DNA from: Polynucleobacter meluiroseus
GTDB taxonomy: Bacteria; Bacteroidota; Bacteroidia; Flavobacteriales_D; Crocinitomicaceae
DNA: 7,566 nucleotides
Direction: 5' to 3'
NCBI GenBank assembly: GCA_943328715.2
Contig: CALQBB020000031.1
Span: 1-7,566, forward strand
The notes below the pieces were generated by a model that searched no databases, was not told the origin of the DNA, and saw only the letters and a program-made list of their open reading frames with translations. Positions within the stretch are counted from its first letter, which is position 1; each line of letters opens with the position of its first letter. Below are positions 5,962 to 7,566 of the stretch, in pieces. Made by a program: the position numbers and the translations under genes.

Positions 5962-6102
5962 AATAAATTAAATAATCAAGGGGTGTTTGATTTTTTTTTT
6001 AACTTTTTTATGTAAATATTTGTTCTCTCTTTATTTCAAGACACAATACGAGATATTTCGCTCGAATTGAAAGCAAGTGTAAATAAGATTATGTTAAAAA
6101 CT

Positions 6103-7533
6103 ATGAGTATAAGTCACGAAGCGGCATGGGATGCCTGTTTGAAAGTTATTAAAGATAATATTTCATTGCAAGCGTTTAAAACTTGGTTCGAGCCAATCAT
6201 TCCTACAAAATTAGAGAATAGTGTATTGACGATTCAAGTGCCTTCTCATTTCTTTTATGAATGGCTAGAACAACACTACATCGTTTTATTGAGAAAGGTT
6301 GTAAAGAAAGAACTTGGATCAGAGGGAAGCTTAGAGTACAGCATTGTTATGGAGAACAATTCACGTACATCTAATCCATACACGGTGAAGATTCCAGCGA
6401 ACAATTCCAGCAATTTAAAAAATGCGCCTGTTAATCTTCCGATTAACGTAAACGAAAAACAAATACGCAATCCATTTATCATTCCTGGATTGAAAAAAGT
6501 TAATATCGAATCAAACTTAATTCCAAACTTCACTTTCGAAAATTTTGTGGAAGGAGAATGTAATCGTTTGGCTCGCGCCTCTGGATACGCAGTATCAAAC
6601 AAACCAGGTGGTACCGCATTCAATCCGCTTTTATTATACGGTGGGGTTGGACTAGGTAAAACTCACCTTGCTCACGCGATCGGTATTTCCATAAAAGACA
6701 ACTTTCCAAATAAGACCGTTTTATACGTTCAGTCTGAAAAATTTGCTCATCAATTTATTGATGCCATAAAAAATCAAACAACGAATGATTTCGTACATTT
6801 CTATCAAATGATTGATGTACTCATCATTGACGACGTACAATTCTTTGCTGGAAAAGAACGAACGCAAGATGTATTCTTCTCTATCTTCAATCACTTGCAC
6901 CAAAACGGAAAACAAATTGTCTTAACATCAGACAAAGCACCAGTGGAAATGCAAGGGATGGAGCAACGTTTATTGTCTCGTTTCAAATGGGGACTTTCTG
7001 CAGATTTAGGTACTCCAGATTTAGAAACACGCATTGCGATTCTAGAAAAGAAAATGTACGGAAGTGGTATTGAATTACCGCGTGAAGTTGTAGAATATTT
7101 AGCGTATTCAATCAATACGAATGTAAGAGAAATTGAAGGTGCTTTAAACACCTTACTTGCACAAGCATCCTTGAATAAAAAAGCCATTACGTTGGAATTG
7201 GCTAAACAGATGGTTGATAAATTCGTGCGTAGTACAGCACGCGAAGTATCCATTGAATACATTCAGAAAGTGGTGTGTGATTATTTCGATTTACCAATTG
7301 AGATGCTAAAATCTAAAACACGTAAACGAGAAGTTGTTCAAGCACGTCAGATTTCCATGTATTTCTCTAAAAAAATGACGAAGTCTTCTTTAGCTAATAT
7401 CGGAGCTCATTGTGGTGGAAAAGATCATGCTACCGTTTTACATGCATGTAGAACAGTTGTGAACTTATCTGAAACCGATAAACAATTCCGTCACTATTTA
7501 GAAGAATTGGAGAAAAAACTTACGATTCAATAA
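6103..7533 (+). CDS. dnaA: Chromosomal replication initiator DnaA
   Basis: DnaA is the AAA+ ATPase that binds DnaA boxes, opens oriC and loads the replicative helicase. From the ATG at 6103 it has 476 residues, normal for the phylum. Domain I spans about 1-80, with WDACLKVIKDN and FKTWFEPI. A short polar linker (about 85-125) is domain II. Domain III carries Walker A GGVGLGKTH at 180-188, Walker B LIIDDVQF at 240-247, sensor 1 LTSDKAP at 274-280, RLLSRFKWGL with the arginine-finger region at 289-298, and sensor 2 NTNVREIEGAL at 338-348. Domain IV has the DNA-binding signature at about 411-452, ending CGGKDHATVLHA. I chose 6103 because relatives begin close to the AAW/domain I helix; an ATG at 6091 and a TTG at 6067 are in frame and would add 4 or 12 residues. 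No terminator is seen before the window ends. An ATG at 7562 could open the next gene. Confidence 0.97.
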   Translation: MSISHEAAWDACLKVIKDNISLQAFKTWFEPIIPTKLENSVLTIQVPSHFFYEWLEQHYIVLLRKVVKKELGSEGSLEYSIVMENNSRTSNPYTVKIPANNSSNLKNAPVNLPINVNEKQIRNPFIIPGLKKVNIESNLIPNFTFENFVEGECNRLARASGYAVSNKPGGTAFNPLLLYGGVGLGKTHLAHAIGISIKDNFPNKTVLYVQSEKFAHQFIDAIKNQTTNDFVHFYQMIDVLIIDDVQFFAGKERTQDVFFSIFNHLHQNGKQIVLTSDKAPVEMQGMEQRLLSRFKWGLSADLGTPDLETRIAILEKKMYGSGIELPREVVEYLAYSINTNVREIEGALNTLLAQASLNKKAITLELAKQMVDKFVRSTAREVSIEYIQKVVCDYFDLPIEMLKSKTRKREVVQARQISMYFSKKMTKSSLANIGAHCGGKDHATVLHACRTVVNLSETDKQFRHYLEELEKKLTIQ

Positions 7534-7566
7534 GGAAACCTTTACTTCTCAAACTCACTTCATGAC

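Larger units (their letters stand above)
5849..6102. other. AT-rich divergent intergenic region upstream of dnaA
   Basis: This 254 bp spacer separates the divergent thioesterase and dnaA genes and must hold both promoters. I see a ten-base T run at 5991-6000 followed closely by a six-base T run, two inverted repeats (5923-5948 and 5952-5961), and short CGAG/CTCG and TTCG/CGAA symmetry at 6049-6066. A possible dnaA -7 element is AATATTTG at 6015-6022, one base off consensus; the TTTG at 5986-5989 is too far away to be a good partner. I found no TTATCCACA-type DnaA box on either strand, so the AT-rich tracts alone do not establish oriC here. No RNA gene is recognisable. Confidence 0.6.

Noticed and set aside
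6276..7262. Minus-strand open frames of 64-123 codons inside dnaA
   Set aside because: They lie entirely opposite conserved dnaA coding sequence and encode no recognisable protein.
7532..7542. AAGG-AAA-CCTT hairpin right after the dnaA stop
   Set aside because: The stem is only 4 bp and no T tract follows, so it is not credible as a terminator.
7562..7566. ATG at the window end as the start of the gene after dnaA
   Set aside because: Fewer than two codons are visible, so nothing can be supported; in relatives I recall a low-molecular-weight phosphotyrosine phosphatase gene here, but that is memory only.

Overview
The window reads as an ordinary chromosomal segment from a member of the Bacteroidota, most likely Flavobacteriales; a Crocinitomicaceae/Fluviicola-like source is a guess from protein style only. 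The evidence is low GC, no Shine-Dalgarno sequences before the genes, several matches to the Bacteroidota -7 promoter element TAnnTTTG close upstream of start codons, and a DnaA whose C-terminal signature (CGGKDHATVLHA) is of the flavobacterial type. Nothing indicates a phage, transposon, CRISPR array or defence island.

Layout. Positions 1-75 hold the last 24 codons of a + strand gene whose stop shares bases with the stop of the convergent rsmE. From about 3922 down to 72 on the - strand lies a probable operon, in transcription order: SirB1/transglutaminase-like protein, pepT (tripeptide peptidase), holA (DNA polymerase III delta) and rsmE (16S rRNA m3U1498 methyltransferase). The last three are joined by TAATG one-base stop/start overlaps. 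Positions 3923-4121 form a divergent spacer with promoter-like elements and a terminator-like hairpin. A small predicted lipoprotein gene (4122-4490, +) follows and overlaps, tail to tail, the end of a second - strand pair: an acyl-CoA thioesterase gene and a formimidoylglutamase/arginase-family gene that overlap each other by 14 bp. An AT-rich intergenic region of about 250 bp separates that pair from dnaA (+), which closes the window.

How the genes relate. The content is mostly housekeeping: replication initiation (DnaA), clamp loading (HolA), ribosome maturation (RsmE), peptide turnover (PepT) and probably histidine degradation (HutG-like). The operon partners share no obvious pathway, so co-transcription looks like packing rather than a dedicated system. 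The least explained parts are the SirB1-like protein, the small Cys-containing lipoprotein, the hairpin with no + strand gene before it, and the dnaA upstream region, which shows inverted repeats but no recognisable DnaA boxes. I found no convincing undescribed multi-gene system.
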